Source: Nymphaea colorata (Eukaryota; Streptophyta; Magnoliopsida; Nymphaeales; Nymphaeaceae). Taken from it: a stretch of 64,000 nt of DNA. The stretch's first letter is position 1. Each line of letters starts with the position of its first letter. The stretch spans positions 17,973,002-18,037,001 of the forward strand of contig NC_045148.1 in assembly GCF_008831285.2 (NCBI RefSeq). The letters are read 5' to 3'. Shown piece after piece: positions 47,425-63,463 of this stretch. The translations under genes were made by a program, and so were the position numbers. The notes below the pieces were generated by a model. The model worked only from the letters and a program-made list of their open reading frames with translations, had not been told where the DNA came from and ran no database searches.

Positions 47425-49632
47425 TTATGCAGATCGCTCATTCTCTGCATTTTGAGCCTCTGCACGCGTGAGCACAGGGTGATTGGAAATGTCAAGAAAA
47501 TAGAGCAAGAAAACCATCACCACGCAGCAAAGGAACATTGGTATGGGGCCAAAGATCCAGAGAAACAGAGGGAAAGAGAAATAGTAAGCACGCCATCCAA
47601 GCGACCAGAAATCGCTGCCCTTGTTCATGATCCTCCCCACATACTCCGGCGTGATAGTTGGAGCTTGATTCTTGAAGGGCACGTTGATGAGGACGCCGGT
47701 GTGGTTAGAGTACCTCACCGACTGAGCAAATAGAAGGAAAGCTGTTAGGGCACACAGTAAGATGGCGAAGAACTTGATCGAAAGCAGCAGTTTGCTGCTG
47801 TTGCCGTAGACGATGCCGCCGCCGTATTCGGAATTGCCCCCAGATGATAAACCGACGGAGTTGCTGGTCATCAAGACCACGATCAGAGAGCTTAGCATGA
47901 CGGCCATGGTGCTAAGGAGGGTGGCTGCCATGATACTGTTGCGAAGTGTCTGTACTGCTAGAATTCCATTCTCCGGGTCCTGCAGGAAAGCAACCAAAAA
48001 TGATTCTCTAATTACCCGTCTTTTGAATCTATATATAACAAATATTAACGAACCATCAAGAGAAAAGTAAGTGGGCAATGCATTTTCTGAGTTGGATGCA
48101 CAGATACATTTACAATGTCTCAAACTAAGAATTGAGAGACCAAAAAATCTCATTTGCACATCAAATTTTATAAAATGAAACTATGTAACTTTTTTTTTTT
48201 TGTTGGCTCTTCATTCACATATTCAATTCTATAATTTTTGGTAATCTGACTACTTTGGTATGGTAAGAATAAAGAGATAGAGGAAAAGGTAAGCACCCAC
48301 TAACATTAATTTCGATAAAGTTCTTTTAGGAATTTTTAGAAAATCTTAGGAAAACCGGTATGAGAATCGAACTTTACAGTTGAGCTGAAAAAGATAAGTT
48401 AATCAAGTGAAGTCACTTCGTAAAATTCAAATCTATGCATCACACTTGAGTCTCTTTTTTCTTGGATTCACCTATAAAATTGAAACTACTGAATTCTTAG
48501 TGCAGTCAAAATTTCAAGATCATAATTAATTTGACCAGACCTATTAGATGGCAAGAAATAACATAACGCTAACAGTCAGCACATGAACATCAGTGGCAGT
48601 TTATAGTACAACAACACTTGCGGTATTTCAAACAACATTTTATGATGCTTTGACAATGAATTTCAATTTTGAGCCATTCCAACAACGTCCGGCATCCAAC
48701 ATATTTGAATCTCCTTATACATACACAAGCTCATGAGCCTAACAAGCTTTATTTAAATTAAAGCGCCTGACTTTGGGACTTTAGTAAGACCGACCGAGAT
48801 GGACTCAGGGTCAGATTAAATTAAAAACGCTACGGAAGATAGGCCTGATTGTAGACCGGTGGATGAAAAAGGATGTTGATAAGTAAGTCAAACAGAAACT
48901 CAATCATTCTTAAGGAGGTTGGGGCAACATGATCGAGCATGGAATAAGAGGTAATCGGCTTTGATTCCTCAAGGTGCTAACTTTTTGTGCTGCAAAATAG
49001 AGTCGCCAAAGTACAAGTTAAAGTGATGCGGGGTTGGTGCCCTAAAAGAGGGGTTGAATAATGGTTTCGGCCTTTTATTGGTCACCCGGACAAACAAAAG
49101 CTCAATCCCAAGACAAATTTGATTTACGAAAACAAAACACTGAAACGTATACATGGTAATTTTTCTATCATTCTAACGGTTATCTTCTTTCTTGTTATAT
49201 AAGTTGAAGAGGAATGAGACGATGGCGATTGCTCTGCAGATCGTCGTCTTTAATAAACTACTATATGCGTCGATCGGTCGTATATAGATGGAGGAGCCCA
49301 ACATCTACCGGCCAGCTTCATCGTAAATATATATCTCTTCTCTTTTATTATTCAGGCTGAATGGTCGCTTTCCTCTGTAAAACACAGCTACGTGTTTTAT
49401 CAGAGAATCACCGAGAACAAGGAAAAGAAGTTCTCGGGCTCTGTCATGTGAGAGAGAGAGAGAGACTTACAGACATCATGGCTTTCACCCAGGCGACTCT
49501 GTTAATGGCGTTGATGCCGAGGACGGTGGTCTTGGGGTGCCGTTTGATTCTGTAGAACAGCCAAACATGGTAGGAAACCATGATCACCAACCCAATCGGC
49601 ACCAGAACCAAATCTAACTCTTTCTTCTCCAT
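47425..49632 (-). CDS. DUF599 family multi-pass membrane protein (gene C)
   Basis: Exons are 49632-49471 and 47979-47425. The intron starts GTAAGT, ends CTGCAG, is about 1.5 kb and phase 0. The product is 238 residues. Helices lie near 7-28, 71-91, 120-140 and two between 183 and 216. Motifs are LDLVLVPIGL, P-TTVLGINAINR-x2-W, KAMMS at the exon join, NGILAVQTLRN, QSVRYSNHTGVLINVP, EYVGRIMNKGS-FWSLG and LWIFGPIPMF. Two further in-frame ATGs lie upstream (49692 and 49680). The TATA block at 49708-49721 would start transcription near 49680, so the first is unlikely, and the family begins at MEKK. The role of DUF599 proteins is unknown. The gene is the closest relative of relic B and of gene D. 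Confidence 0.92.
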
Positions 49633-49707
49633 CACTTCTGAATGAATAAATCCACCGCCACCACCACTCTCTGAATTCATGAGGATGAGCAAAAACGGCT
49701 GTATAAG

Positions 49708-49721
49708 TATTTATAAGCGTT
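49708..49721 (-). promoter_or_regulatory. TATA block of DUF599 gene C
   Basis: The sense strand reads AACGCTTATAAATA, identical to the blocks of copies B and D. It lies 76 bases upstream of the chosen start codon, which fits a leader of about 45-50 bases. Confidence 0.75.
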
Positions 49722-51911
49722 GAATTTGATTCAGTGGGGACACCATACGTTCTTTGTAAAAAGAAAACAAAAGGAAAACAAGAATCTAGGCCCCAAGGGA
49801 AAGCAAATAATTAAGAACCTGGGATGAGGTAATTAAAATGACTGTTTATTAATTTAGACAAAAAACAGGGAGAGAATATATGAAACTTGCACCACATGTT
49901 TAGATCTTCTTTTCTGTGTTGCATGGTAGAGATTCCTTTCTGCCATGAAGAATATTACAGACAGATCGATGTACTAAATGAGTTGAAATGACCCTCTACT
50001 TATTGAAAACAAAGGCAGAGAAAAATATAAGGCACATCATTAGTTTGCAATTAGATTTCACCTCGTTATAAGGTGGAAAACTGTGAGGGAGAGACTATAA
50101 TATGTTGGAGAAAGAGTTCTCCTTTGATAATATATATTTTAGAATTATTTTGTTGCGAACTTTTGAATCTCTCACATTGTTTACTTGTATCCTGCTTGTA
50201 TACAAACTTCAACTTTTAGTCAGGCCAAGTTCTGTTCACTGATTAAATCTTGTGAAACGGGCTTGTGATTATGTCCTTCGCAGAGACAGGAAATGTTAAT
50301 TGCCAACTATTTGACCTTTAATAATTAAAATGAAGTCCCTACTTAGCAATTTAAAAAACTAAAAATAAAATCTAATTAAAGTAAAAGGTGTGCTGATAAG
50401 AATTTTCTTTTTTTCTCTAAGGCGTACGGGGCCTACTAGTTTGTGCAATTATTCGTAACTTTCTTAATTCTTATTTGTGTAAGAATGTTTTAAGATATAT
50501 ACCGATAAATTGCCTTAATTTAAAATCACCATAGTGCTGACCCTGTAAAATGTCAACGGCATACGAGAAATTTAAATAAAACGTGAAGGCGTATTACATT
50601 GGTAATAAGACGTATGGTTTAGGGCTGAAAACAAGCTCTGAACTCCTATTATATACATTATTCATCAACCTGAGAAAACACCATTTATTAAATTTTTCTT
50701 CCTTTTTTTTTTAATCTCTTCATTTGGCTCGCTGGATCTTTTACGTTCGTCTTGTGATATGTCATTATATTACTTTAAAATAACTATTTACTTTCTGAGA
50801 TCATTACTTTACCTCATCATTAACTTATTAAAGACATCAACAAAAAAAAGGGCATCTATTACCACTGTAATGCATTTTAGCTCTCACTTTTTTTTTTATG
50901 TCATTATCACATTACAGCTCTATAATCTAGAATATGGAAACGAGATCTACAGAAGGCAAGACGTTCATGGCGAGACATATACCACTAATTATTAACTATT
51001 GTTACTTATATTAACACTGCCGATGCGATAGAATACATACCATGTATGAATGTCATATTGGAGACTTTCATTCACTAATATCAACTAGATGCACATAAAA
51101 ACTATGTGTATGTATGTTCTTGTATTTGATATATGCATTAAGAAATATATCAAGTATAAGCATCGGTACATATGCCGCGTTCATTCCTGAGGCTTGAAAA
51201 TGACTCACAAAACATGCTCGATGGTGGGTGCGTTTACGACCCAAGCAAGTGGGCCGTGTCCGGGCAGTTCTTGAGCCCGTTAGATCGGAGAGTAACATGG
51301 TTATGTTCATAGTCCTCGTTGTAGATCGGTCTACATCATGTGTTGTAAAGCTTATAACTATATATATATATAGTGAAAGAAAGGCTAGAAAATATTTGGA
51401 CATTTTAATTTGCTTAAAAAACAAGCTTTTTTTTTTTATCGCCAAACCTGGTGTTTGAGACCACCTTTACTTGCCTTCATACCTTTGAACAAACAGTGGA
51501 TTCTTTTAATGTCCTAAGGCTATATCCTTAGACCTCTAAGGTTCCGCTTTACTTCTGAGTTTATATGAGCATACAGTGCGCACATCAATTCAGTTTATTC
51601 CTGCCACCATTTGCAGCCCAAAAAAGTAGCAAACCAAAGCACGAAAGTGATCATAAGATCTATCCTTAGATCCCTTAATTATGAGTCGCCTTACTGCCCA
51701 GTTGCACTTATATCTTTTGAGACTAACAAACAGCTGATTTTTAAGTCCATAGTTTTTCAAAACTTCTTTACATTCAAAACAAAATAGGGTGGATTGGATT
51801 GAACCAGAGATATGATATGAGGTTTTTAAGTCTCCCGAGACCTGAGGTCCCATTGATCTTAAATTCATATTTTTAAGCGTCTGTGAGAGAGAGAAAGAGA
51901 TTTAAAAAAAA

Positions 51912-51961
<50 letters not shown>

Positions 51962-53085
51962 TATCCGCATCTTTCTCCATATGCTGATCGTCAGCTGATT
52001 TAAATGTATACTCGAATTAACATCATCGCTGAAAATATACATGTCCAGACGAATTTTCGGCGGATGAAAGCCCTGCTGCAATCAGGTTACTTCACGTTCT
52101 TATCCTAAAGGACTTGGAAATGAGACTTTTTTGCTCTGTTTCGTATATAATACTATTTTTACATTTAGATGTTTGTTTTATAACTGTGCCGACATCTTGG
52201 CTACCTGAAATCAAAACTGTTCATATGCCTCCAAAAGTTGTATAGACGTGATCAAGGCGATCTAGCCAATCGGGTGCGGCCTATGTATTCTGATCATTTA
52301 AGTTTCTTCATTCAATAATTTTGATATTTTTTTGGATTAAAATAAAAACCGATTTTGTCTAGCAATAACGTAATAAGAGTGGGTAACATTAGTTAATTTT
52401 AAACGGCACACAGAATTTAGCTTAAAACCAAGAAAGAAACTGGTAAGATTATAAGAATAATCAAAGATAAGATCATTTTACAGTGGAGATATTTCAAAAC
52501 CGCGTCGCGCTTTAGGAATCATCAACGGGAGACCACAGAAGTTTCACTCGATCGTTCGACCAGTTATACTAAGCCCCTTGAAACTAAAAATCCATTGCAC
52601 ACATTTGTAATTTGAATCTGGTAGGGATGTAAAAAGTTTGGTCTCAGCCTAGGGTAGAGCCATCGTACGTTTACGAATTTAGTCAGATCTTCCTTAAGCA
52701 GAATCCAGCTCAAAATTGAAAAAAAAAAAAAAGACGGCTATGGTTTTTCTTATCAGATTAGTACATAAAGTGCACAATCAAAAGAAAAAAAAAACTTAAA
52801 AATGTATGATGGAGCTCATTGCTTCAAATTCGAATTAGTCATGTAAAGAACAAGATCCCTGCTAGGGAATACATACAACTTTAGTTGAATCTCAATTCTC
52901 AACCTTATTATCTAATCTGACACGAGCAGATTCAACTGGAAATTGAATCTGTCACTAGACTAGAGCTTCTTCAACTTGAGTTGAAACCTCTAGACTATAT
53001 ATATATATATATATCAAAAGCGGCTGCCAGACCTACTTACATAACATATAATGTATTATGTATCTTTTCTACGTATGCCGCTTCT
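49722..53085. other. Spacer between DUF599 genes C and D
   Basis: It contains the block 50480-51350 that is duplicated at 44730-45604, a (GAT)n microsatellite and the 3' flank of gene D. The 3' flank (about 52820-53000) shares sequence with the flanks of copies B and C, for example the region around TGATTCAACAGGAATTGAATC. I see no gene. Confidence 0.55.
51912..51959. repeat. (GAT)n trinucleotide microsatellite
   Basis: About 16 perfect ATG/GAT units in a row, outside any gene. Confidence 0.95.
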
Positions 53086-55326
<2,241 letters not shown>

Positions 55327-55420
55327 CAAACGAATCAATCCAAGAGCAGCAGCAGCAGCAGAAGCAGCACCTCTCTCTCTCTGTGAAAGAGACGATTTTG
55401 AGCAGCAATGGCGGTGTCTG

Positions 55421-55434
55421 TATTTATAAGCGTT
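55421..55434 (-). promoter_or_regulatory. TATA block of DUF599 gene D
   Basis: The sense strand reads AACGCTTATAAATA. Upstream DNA to about 55560 also matches the upstream DNA of the orphan block of copy B (for example GAGCTGACGATC and CCCAGATTTAC on the plus strand). Confidence 0.75.
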
Positions 55435-55560
55435 AAATTTTAGCTGACGATCGAAAGGTGGTGCAGCTTTTGGGCGGTTGAGGAACGTCACGTATAGCGT
55501 AGCGTGGTGGTCGTGGATCCACCCCAGATTTACTTAGAAAGGAGAATTGTGGCGGGACCC

Positions 55561-56717
55561 CTTTCACGTTCCATCTCCAAGGTCCTCATTTCCAGTTTCT
55601 TGCCCGTGCTCTGCATGAGATGAAATGAGCATTGGTTTGAAAAGATAAAATCACTAGACAAAATTGATTATTTTATTTAACTGAAAACAAAGAGAGGAAG
55701 AATTCATTGAGAAACAAAACGATTCTAAGTTAGAAACAATATGAGTTCTCCTACTATATATGCTTAAGCATTTTACAACTATAAATTATTCCGGTTCTTC
55801 AATTTTAAGTCTGGAAAGATTCATTTACTGATCAAATTTTGTTGATTACAGTAACTCATTTACTTTTTCGCTTTTAACCCGTGTTAGTAGCTAATTGTAA
55901 AGGAATATATCGGGGTTATACCAACTTATAAGTTTGTATATTTAAAGACGCCGTGGTTCAGGTCAACGCCACCAGCTGAGTTTAAAGAAACGCGATGCTT
56001 TTACGCTGTCAATAACGCGGTCTATGAATTATGAAGTCATTGAAGAATCTATTGAAATTTGTGCAACTCATCCTATCATATTTCATATTTTATCAGAGGA
56101 CTCACGTTTGTACTTATTTATTCAAGTTAATCTCTCATAAAACACTTACGTTTAGAGTTTTGTTTTCATAAAATTCCTGCCTTATTCACGCGGCCAATTC
56201 CATTCTTGACGTTGGCAATTCAATTCCACGGTTAGCTTGAGTCCACTTGTTAAAAGGATAGCGATAGATGGTCCTGAGTGGTAATAAAGCTAAAATTAAT
56301 CATTATATTGCTTATAACTTAAGAACGAATTTCTTCAAAGCTTCTCATTCTAGCTATAAGAAAAATATCGTTGACTTGTTCATTATGTAACATATAATAT
56401 GTATATATGTGTGTGTGGATATGTGTGTGTATGTGCATGCGCGTGCACGTAAGGAACATGACGACATGCGTGCCATGTTGAGCAGTAGGAATAGACGCAC
56501 AGTCAAGCACGCAAACACATTTGGAAGGAGGAAAGGGGGCCTTAATGGTTGACTTTCTGAACATTGTGCCGCACTTGTGTTGGAGACGATGGTCGATATC
56601 CAACCGGAAGTCACTCTCCATGTCACCATGTGCGCTCAATTTTAGAAAAATCAGCAACATAGACACGGTACAAGTTATATATATATATATATATAGACAT
56701 ATATATATATATATATA
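55561..56717. other. Intergenic DNA upstream of DUF599 gene D
   Basis: AT-rich with short microsatellites (GT near 56405-56430, AT near 56675-56717). No gene is visible. Confidence 0.4.
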
Positions 56718-57200
56718 TAGAGGTAAACACGAGCCGAGTCGAGCCCGAGTTCAATTAGTTCGAGCTCTGCTCGATTAATGAAACCTCGAGTTCGACTCGG
56801 CTCGAGCCTAAGAATAGCTTGATAGAAGCAACTCGAGCTCGACTCGGCAGTTACGTGTTGAGCTCGAGCTCGACTTAATTAAAGCTCGACAAACTCATTT
56901 GAATAACATTGATATTCATCGTTACATGTTGGGCCCGAGCTCGACTCGATTAAGGCTCGACAAACGCGTTTGAATAGAATTGATATTTGTCGTTACTTTG
57001 TTGAGCTCAAGCTCGACTTGATTAAAGCTCAACAAACTCTAAACTTGTTTGAATATATCGACTTGATTAAGACTCGACAAACTCGATTAAGGCTCGAGCT
57101 CGGATCAACAGTTACATGTTGAGCTCGAACTTAAATTGATTATTTGAACGAGTCGACTCGTTAAGCAAATGACTCGGCTCGAACTCGTTCATGAGCTCAC
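56718..57200 (+). mobile_element. Damaged second copy of the hAT-like GAGCTCGA element
   Basis: The left end reads TAGAGGTAAACACGAGCC and then GAGTCGAGCCCGAG, close to the element at 35907-36414 and in the same orientation. The interior is again made of GAGCTCGAGCTCGACT variants. The right end expected from the first copy (TGCACCCCTA) is missing and no target duplication is visible. The left end lies directly against an (AT)n tract. Confidence 0.6.
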
Positions 57201-59170
57201 CGTGAAGAGGTGTTGGGGTGACTCCGGCGACTCTCGCCAAGCCTCCTCCCCTTTTAGGAAGGGGAAGGCTGTCGCGGCCTCCCGATGCTGCCGGGCTATT
57301 GGGATATCAAAGGTGGTGTATTGGAGAAAAAGTAAGCAACATTTTTTTTTTCATGCATCATTCATCGGTGAAGTGGCACACTAGCTAATGAAAGTGCTCT
57401 CTTTTTCTTCTTGTGCGTGTGTTTTTCTCTTTTTCTGCGTTTCTGGGAAGGTGAAGAATCAAGATTCTTTTTGTCCTTCTTTTTGTCCTTCCCAAGGTGG
57501 TGAATATCCATTACATTTACATGTTCTTTTCTTCGGAAAGTTTCCTTCTGAATTTTTTGCGTGCGGAAACGGAAAGATTAAAGAGTCTGCATTTTCAATT
57601 TTCCAAAGAAATTGTTCGCTTGAGGATGATCGAGACTGAGAAAGTAATTTCTTGGTGGACTAATGTGCAAGCATCGAAAGTACAATAAGCATTTGATAAC
57701 CAATAAGTATAAAGTTTTATGATCAACAATATTCGCACCTTCCTCGAGAAGCTCGTCGACCGATGGCCTTGAGCGCAGAACATCGACCACATCTCGGGCT
57801 CTCATTTGTCAAACAATTCATAAATTAGTAAACCCACAAAGGTCGACCTCTTGGCCAAGATAGTCATAAAAATTTGACAATATATATTTATTGTGGTAGA
57901 AATCAAAATATCAGATGATACCATAGTTGAATCAACCGATTCAAGAGTGCTAGGTGTCTAAGTTTCAACTATTTTTTATCATTTTTGTTCATTTTTTTTA
58001 TGTGTTTTCCTATTTTTTTCTAAATTTCAAAGGAATGACGGATAGAAAGATATGCATACATAAATATATAAATCGAGTGCCAGGGGGAAGTCTTCTTCTT
58101 CACTTAGCATTACGTAACGTCCTCTCTGAGCTGCTCAGTTTGACGGAAATCTGCTGCCAAAGTCAGAACGATCGACGTCATTCTCTCCTGGCCAAACCCT
58201 TCTATAAATATTTTTTTTTTCTTTTAAGAAAAGGCATTGACAAGTTTTTATTTGGGAGGAGAACAGCTGGTGGGTCAAATCTGCGACCATTAGTTTTCTG
58301 GGACGACCACCGTCCATCTAAGTGATCAACGGCAGCCAGCCTGCAGAAAATCGGATGGCTGATGACGAATTGTAGAGCAAGCAACTCCTTCAGCTCTGGT
58401 TTTTTTTCTTTTTGGAGGCTAAGTTGGTCATGGCTTAACTCATTTAAGTATGAATGCTTTCATGAAAAACGATGGAAATGGCAGACTTAAGCGATTACTT
58501 AACAGTGATTGAACTTGAACAAGAATTTACTTCTCAGCTCAATGGCACATCCAAAAAAGTTTTTTTCTTTGTCATTCATATCGAAATGCAGAGTGCACAA
58601 GCTTCTCGAGATTGTTATGTAATAGTAACACTTTGTTACTGTCTCATAATACTATTCTAAAAACTTAGGTAGATTCATATAAAACTGTAACAAGTGTTTG
58701 ATGAATTCATTCTTTTTTATTAATTAACTTAATTTCTTTATTTATTTAATCGACAGAATTGGTTTAGTGGAATGATGTTCCAAGTTTAAATGTGGCCATA
58801 ACTCGTAATTCAATAACGAGCCTAAGTAAAGATTCAAATTATTCTGACGGCCGACTGTTTCATGCATAGATCCGTTTCACTACCAACCAAAAAGGGAGTA
58901 TGCGCCACTAATTAAAGTATATGCCTTCGTCTTCATGTGTCTTCTTCATCCATCACTGCCATGGGAACACAGACCAAAAGTTTCCCATTTCTTTTCTCCA
59001 GAAAAGACCAAATACACAAAACGAAAAGTGGCCCATTTGAAATCAGATCTAATTAGAAACTATAGCTTCAGAATATTCTCTTTCTCTCTCCTCTCCTCAA
59101 ACTTCAAACAGTAACTAAGATTTCTTGCCGGGTTTTGGGGCCGGGTTTTCTTGAATCAATAGTAATATAT

Positions 59171-59323
59171 ATGATGTTGTTGCATAAAGTTGATTCCAGA
59201 AGCGAGTTTTATAACGTGTGGTTGGGGCGCCTTCTTGAGGTGGCGATATTAATGCTTCCCGTGGTTGATCACATGAAGAAGGAGGGAAAAAGTGAACAAG
59301 AAAAGAAAAAGGATCACGAATAA
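59171..59323 (+). other. Possible 50-residue small ORF
   Basis: The ORF starts MMLLHKVDSRSEFYNVW, has the amphipathic stretch RLLEVAILMLPVVDHMKK and a very charged C-terminus ending KKKDHE. A pyrimidine-rich leader-like stretch (TTCTCTTTCTCTCTCC) lies about 90 bases upstream. I recognise no family. It could be a short peptide gene or chance. Confidence 0.2.
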
Positions 59324-59738
59324 TTTGTAGAAAGGCGTTCTGAGTTCTGAGTTATTTAAGAGTGCCAGACATCAAGTTTAAACTTATTCTTAATTTTTGG
59401 TTTTTTATTCGATTAATTCTTATATATATAATATTTCATTTTCTATACTTTTTTGCTGATTCACAACTGATTTCAGCTCATTAATTGATGTCAGACGCCA
59501 TTGAAGAACCAGTTTTCACAATGCTGCAACAACCGAACAGGAGCTTTTGGTAGAAAATCAGAGAGATCATATGTGACGGCCAACAACCTCCACAATGAAT
59601 ATGAATATGAAAAAGAAAAAAGAGAGAGAGAGAGAAGGATGATGTTTCACCTCAGTGCCTCTTTACTGCCACCACTATCTCCAGCTACCATTACATGGCT
59701 GAGCTTGCTGTGCCAATGATGGCGGGGAAGATACGTCT

Positions 59739-59739
<1 letters not shown>

Positions 59740-59776
<37 letters not shown>
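59740..59776. repeat. (AT)n microsatellite
   Basis: About 18 AT units, outside any gene. Confidence 0.9.
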
Positions 59777-59777
<1 letters not shown>

Positions 59778-60149
59778 CCACATCGAGAAAGAGAGATTTG
59801 AGGATGTTTCTGTGTAGATTCATGGCATTGTGGCAATCTAGATGCAAATCATTTCAAGTATTGACCCGTGAATTCCACGTGAAATCGTTTTTAGCTTCAA
59901 TAATGGTGGGAGTTGTGAGTCGCCCTGTCGTCCACTGGGAAGACAGTGCCCTGTTTTTTTAAATGTAGTGCGCAAATCAGGAATCAATCGTATCATGTGA
60001 TGGTCACCGTCCAATGTGGTCGAGCAACAGCTACCGATGTGGTCGAGTAGTAACAGGTCAAAAGTTCATGTCGGCCATCTTGGGCTCCTGTTCTCTGCAC
60101 CCACCTCTGAAACAAGTAGCTAGAGTTACATCGGTTATAAATTTATGTT

Positions 60150-60250
<101 letters not shown>

Positions 60251-60621
60251 TAAATGGTGAGAGTTATCCAGCCATGTAGATGGTCATCCATCTTAGTAAA
60301 GTGGATGGTTGAAAGAAAAACAAAAAAAAAAAGTGTGCACTAGTACTAAATAATGATGAAAATGTTCGTCGTTTTTTTTTCTTGTTGTGAGTGAACGGTG
60401 ACTCTATCTATCTAAAATCACTCAGCTAATTAATCAGATGTGTTCATCTAAAAGCAGATTGATGGTTAAGAACAACAAAAAAAAAAAAACTAATGCTACA
60501 TGACAAAAATATGATCATCTTTTTTTCCTTGTTTTTTTTTTTCTTAACCCTTCATCATATTAGATCAGATTATCCTAATTAAATAGCTAGGTGATTATAA
60601 AACCAGAGTCACCGTTTAATT

Positions 60622-60670
<49 letters not shown>
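60622..60670. repeat. (CT)n-(AT)n compound microsatellite
   Basis: About 11 CT units then about 13 AT units. Confidence 0.9.
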
Positions 60671-60675
<5 letters not shown>

Positions 60676-62147
60676 ACGGTTTGAGGGTTGGTTTTTGTTC
60701 TGCTTCAATAAGATAACATTAGACCACTGGAACTTGAACTTTTACATTGGAGCTTACACTGCGCCGTTAATGGTTGTAACTTCCACTGAAGCTATTGCAA
60801 TTTTACGTCACTTTTCAAGAGCAACTGCTTGCGGGGTCGTAACACCCATGGGAAGTGCTTTTCAATGGTGCGTCAAAGCTAGCATGCGTTCATTAATGAA
60901 TTCTTGACCATTAACTCAAAAGAAAGGCGCTCGTGTTGGCTGAAACTGTGAACCTTTGAGTTTTTGAAGTGCGTAAAAACTTTTCCACGTATCAATCACT
61001 AAGTGGAGAGAATATTGTTGCAAATCTGACATCCACAGCCTCAATTGTATCCTTATGCAGAAAATCACCTTCTAGATCACCCTCCCTATTAGATCCACTC
61101 TTAGCTAGCCTTTTTTCTCTGGCGATTAGGATTTTATTATTGGGTTTGTTACCTATCATTTCGAGTGAGGAGGAGAGAACCTCTGGCCATCATCATCAAG
61201 GTGAGTGAGTGCCGGAAACTCACATCCTTTTCTTCCCCTTGTTCTTGAGGATTTAGAGCTGTGTCGAGACCTAGATGAACTTATATTCACTTCCTTCAAC
61301 TCGAAAAATAGTGTTTGCTGCCTTTTGGTGTTAGGAGGAGCAGTGTCTACTGGAATCAAACTTTAACCCAGTTCATCCAGCTACATTAAGCTTCTCGAGA
61401 TGTTGTCTTTTATCTGTCGTTGATATATTCAAGCATACTTATGTTAAAATTTGTCATTCTAGTAGTAGTAGTCCTGTATTGATGGACTTCCCTTCAACTC
61501 AGCCAGTCTGATGAGCCTGATTAAGAGTTAGAGTTAAGACCTTTAGGGATTTGAAGTTCGAAATACTACGTGAATGTTTGAATTATTGTTTTATGGGTGT
61601 GTTTGCAGGCAGGATTCAAAGAATAAATGTGTATGTCCAGACAACCCCTTAATTACATTAAAAAAAAAGTCACATGCCTGACATGTAGCTTCCAGCATAA
61701 TCTACTTAACTCAGATTAAATATTAAAAATGCAAAGATGTCGTGCCACGTGCGGAAGATGTAGAATATAATGTCTGCCAAAGTTGACATTTGTTCTTGAA
61801 TTGACCGCAATTAGCAAGATCGTCATTGGTTTTTGAACATAAGTGGACGGACACACATGAATTTTTTTATTGTTCCCAAATTAGACTAATCACATTTAAT
61901 GCTGGCATCTATTTTTCCTCCACTTTCACCCGAAGCTCCAATGAAACCATGAAAGGTGTGAGGTCAAACCGTGGAACGTAACGTACGCAACTCGTCCATC
62001 AGGTGTTCTAACTTCTAAGTAAAACTTTAATTAAAGACATTGGATATGCATAAAGGGCTTAAGAGACAATGTATTTCATATACACATAACGCTGATTCAA
62101 CCTAGATTGAATCGATCATCATGAATTTCCTAGACTTACACATCTGG

Positions 62148-63463
62148 CTAGACCTCTTCTTCTTGCTCAACATTCTGAATTTCTATGTTTAAGTGTGAAT
62201 CAAAGCTTGCATCAAGAAAGTAGAGCAGCACAACCATTACGACGCAGCACACCAGCATAGGTATGGGACCAAATACCCAGAGGAACAGAGGAAAGGAGAA
62301 GTAGAAAGCTCGCAGTCCAAGCGACCAGAAGTAGCTGCCCTTGTTCATGATCTTCGCGACGTACTCCGGCGTGAGCACCGGAGAATGGCACTTCATCGGC
62401 ACGTTGATGAGGATGCCGGTGTGGCTGTAGTACCTTACCGATTGCACGTTCAATAAGAAGGCCGTAAGGAAACACAGCAGCAAGGCAAAGAATTTTATGG
62501 TCTGCGCCCCTTTACTCCTGTTCCCGTACAGGAAGGCGATTCCAGAATCGGAACTGCTGGAAGATAGGCCGATCGAGTTGTTCGTCATCAAGACGGCGAT
62601 CAGTGAGCTCATGGTGATCGCCATCGACCCCATAAGCGTCGATGCCATGATGTTGTTTCGAAGCGTCTGCACTGCGAGTACTCCATTTTTCGAATCCTGA
62701 AAGGGGAAGATTCAAGGGGTCATCACTAACATTACAAAGTTCGGAAGTTGAATCGAATTGGCCAAGTTCAGCCAATCTGCAGGTTATCTGATCAATCAGT
62801 GAAAAAAGATAGCCATCTATGTATCGCAACATCTATCTGACATGATCCCACGTATTTGAATCCTCCAGAAAGCTCAAACATGGCTAAATTAAATTAAAAA
62901 TTTGTTATGATACTTTTAATAAAGATTTATAGTGCTTTCAATGAGTGATTTATAACTTTTAACTATGTTCTTATATATAGCACCATGCAGATTTGAACGC
63001 TAAATCGATAGAAAACAATCTCAACCATTGATCTTTATCAAATCAAGAACATTAAAAATTGGTGATAAACCATTGTTATCATCTAAAGTATAGAAGGTCG
63101 ATAGATAGATTTTCTTGTCTTATGTGCACAAAACATGAAAAAGAACTAAAACAAAAAATTAACAAAACAAGCAAATTAACGATGATCTCTGCTTTTCTCC
63201 TAGGACCTGAGAAGTGGTTTTTCTGTCTGCGAAGGTGTACGAACGCATGCGTGCATGTGTGTGAGAAAGAGAGCGAGGTGGGCCAGCTCTACCTGCATCA
63301 TGGCTCTGACCCAGATCTGCCGGTTCATAGAGTTGATTCCGATGATAGTCGTCCTCGGGTGTCTCCTAATGCGGTAGAGAAGCCAGAGGTGGTAGCACAC
63401 CATCACCACCACTCCCACCGGCACCAACCAGAAATCCAGACTCTCCTTCTTCATCCTCTTCAA
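62148..63463 (-). CDS. DUF599 family multi-pass membrane protein (gene E)
   Basis: Exons are 63463-63293 and 62696-62148; the intron starts GTAGAG, ends TTTCAG, and is about 600 bases and phase 0. The product is 239 residues, or 236 if the in-frame ATG at 63454 is used, which aligns better with the MEKK start of genes C and D. Motifs are ESLDFWLVPVGV, P-TTIIGINSMNR-x2-W, RAMMQ at the join, DSKNGVLAVQTLRNNIMAS, a Ser-rich loop (GLSSSSSDSG), NVQSVRYYSHTGILINVP, EYVAKIMNKGSYFWSLGLRAFY and LWVFGPIPM. The C-terminus is acidic (EQEEEV). It is more distant from C and D than they are from each other, and its flanks do not share their TATA block. Its donor GTAGAG is weaker than the GTAAGT of the others. 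Function is unknown. Confidence 0.92.

Noticed and set aside
47452-48070. Plus-strand ORFs across the second exon of DUF599 gene C (similar ones at 53131-53665 and 62497-62700)
   Set aside because: They are antisense to well-supported exons and repeat in every paralogue only because the exons are conserved.
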